Origin: Flavobacterium odoriferum
GTDB taxonomy: Bacteria; Bacteroidota; Bacteroidia; Flavobacteriales; Flavobacteriaceae
Direction: 5' to 3'
DNA length: 64,000 nt
Assembly (NCBI RefSeq): GCF_025499515.1
Contig: NZ_JAMKFA010000017.1
Span: 1 to 64,000, forward strand
A model generated the notes under the pieces. The model saw nothing but the letters and a program-made list of their open reading frames with translations. It was not told where the DNA came from and searched no databases. Position 1 is the stretch's first letter; every line of letters starts with the position of its first letter. This document shows positions 64,000 to 64,000 of this stretch, in pieces. The position numbers were made by a program, and so were the translations under genes.

Positions 64000-64000
64000 C

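Overview
The window is low-GC chromosomal DNA of a member of the Bacteroidota, almost certainly a Flavobacterium or a close relative in Flavobacteriaceae. Evidence: secreted proteins with C-terminal type IX secretion (T9SS) signals, PorP/SprF and PorE-like proteins, a fused MurF-Alr enzyme, an RteC/IntDOT-like pair, promoters of the TTG-N(17-23)-TAnnTTTG type instead of sigma70 -35/-10 boxes, almost no Shine-Dalgarno sequences, and several TTG start codons.

Layout. 1-2.4 kb: one end of an integrated element (RteC-like regulator and an IntDOT-like tyrosine recombinase) next to tRNA-Leu(CAA). 2.7-5.0 kb: prs, rplY, pth. 5.1-7.8 kb: a secreted zinc metalloprotease with a T9SS signal. 7.9-10.1 kb: ribF overlapping a vitamin-K-carboxylase-like HTTM membrane protein. 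10.1-12.6 kb: an HExxH protein and an exported S9 peptidase. 12.7-17.3 kb: a tightly packed run (dicarboxylate/amino acid symporter, DedA, FAD oxidoreductase, mtgA, SDR). 17.4-21.8 kb: small envelope proteins, an AIM24-like protein and a second S9 peptidase. 21.9-25.2 kb: a probable metal-uptake operon (His/Cys-rich small protein, ZnuD-like TonB receptor, lipoprotein). 25.4-30.7 kb: asd with a possible 27-codon leader ORF, mscL, murF-alr, tdk. 30.8-37.4 kb: an acidic protein, rsmI, osmC-like, recJ, an MFS transporter, lpxH. 37.6-45.1 kb: a T9SS cassette made of a 1560-residue modular adhesin, PorP/SprF and a PorE-like OmpA protein. 45.2-47.4 kb: a LolC/E-like permease, rbfA, methylmalonyl-CoA epimerase. 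47.5-53.6 kb: a CAU tRNA, a small PID-CTERM-like protein, ribE, pdxA, then the fatty-acid block yceD-rpmF-fabH-accB-accC. 53.6-62.0 kb (minus): a likely single transcription unit of a large outer-membrane protein, a T9SS type-B secreted protein, a crotonase, a 60-residue membrane protein and queD. 62.2-64 kb: a small membrane protein, aspartate kinase and a truncated GNAT acetyltransferase.

How the genes work together. Most of the window is core metabolism and envelope biogenesis: fatty-acid initiation, riboflavin/FAD, the aspartate family (asd and aspartate kinase), peptidoglycan (MurF-Alr, MtgA) and lipid A (LpxH). The accessory flavour comes from three T9SS cargo proteins with their partner genes, and from the mobile-element end. 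Gene boundaries are marked by strong hairpin terminators, and several intergenic regions carry long imperfect palindromes of a type that recurs within the window. I saw no CRISPR array, insertion sequence, prophage or rRNA operon, and no clearly novel multi-gene system. The items most worth a second look are the two T9SS cassettes, the asd leader ORF, the metal-uptake operon and the PID-CTERM-like small protein.
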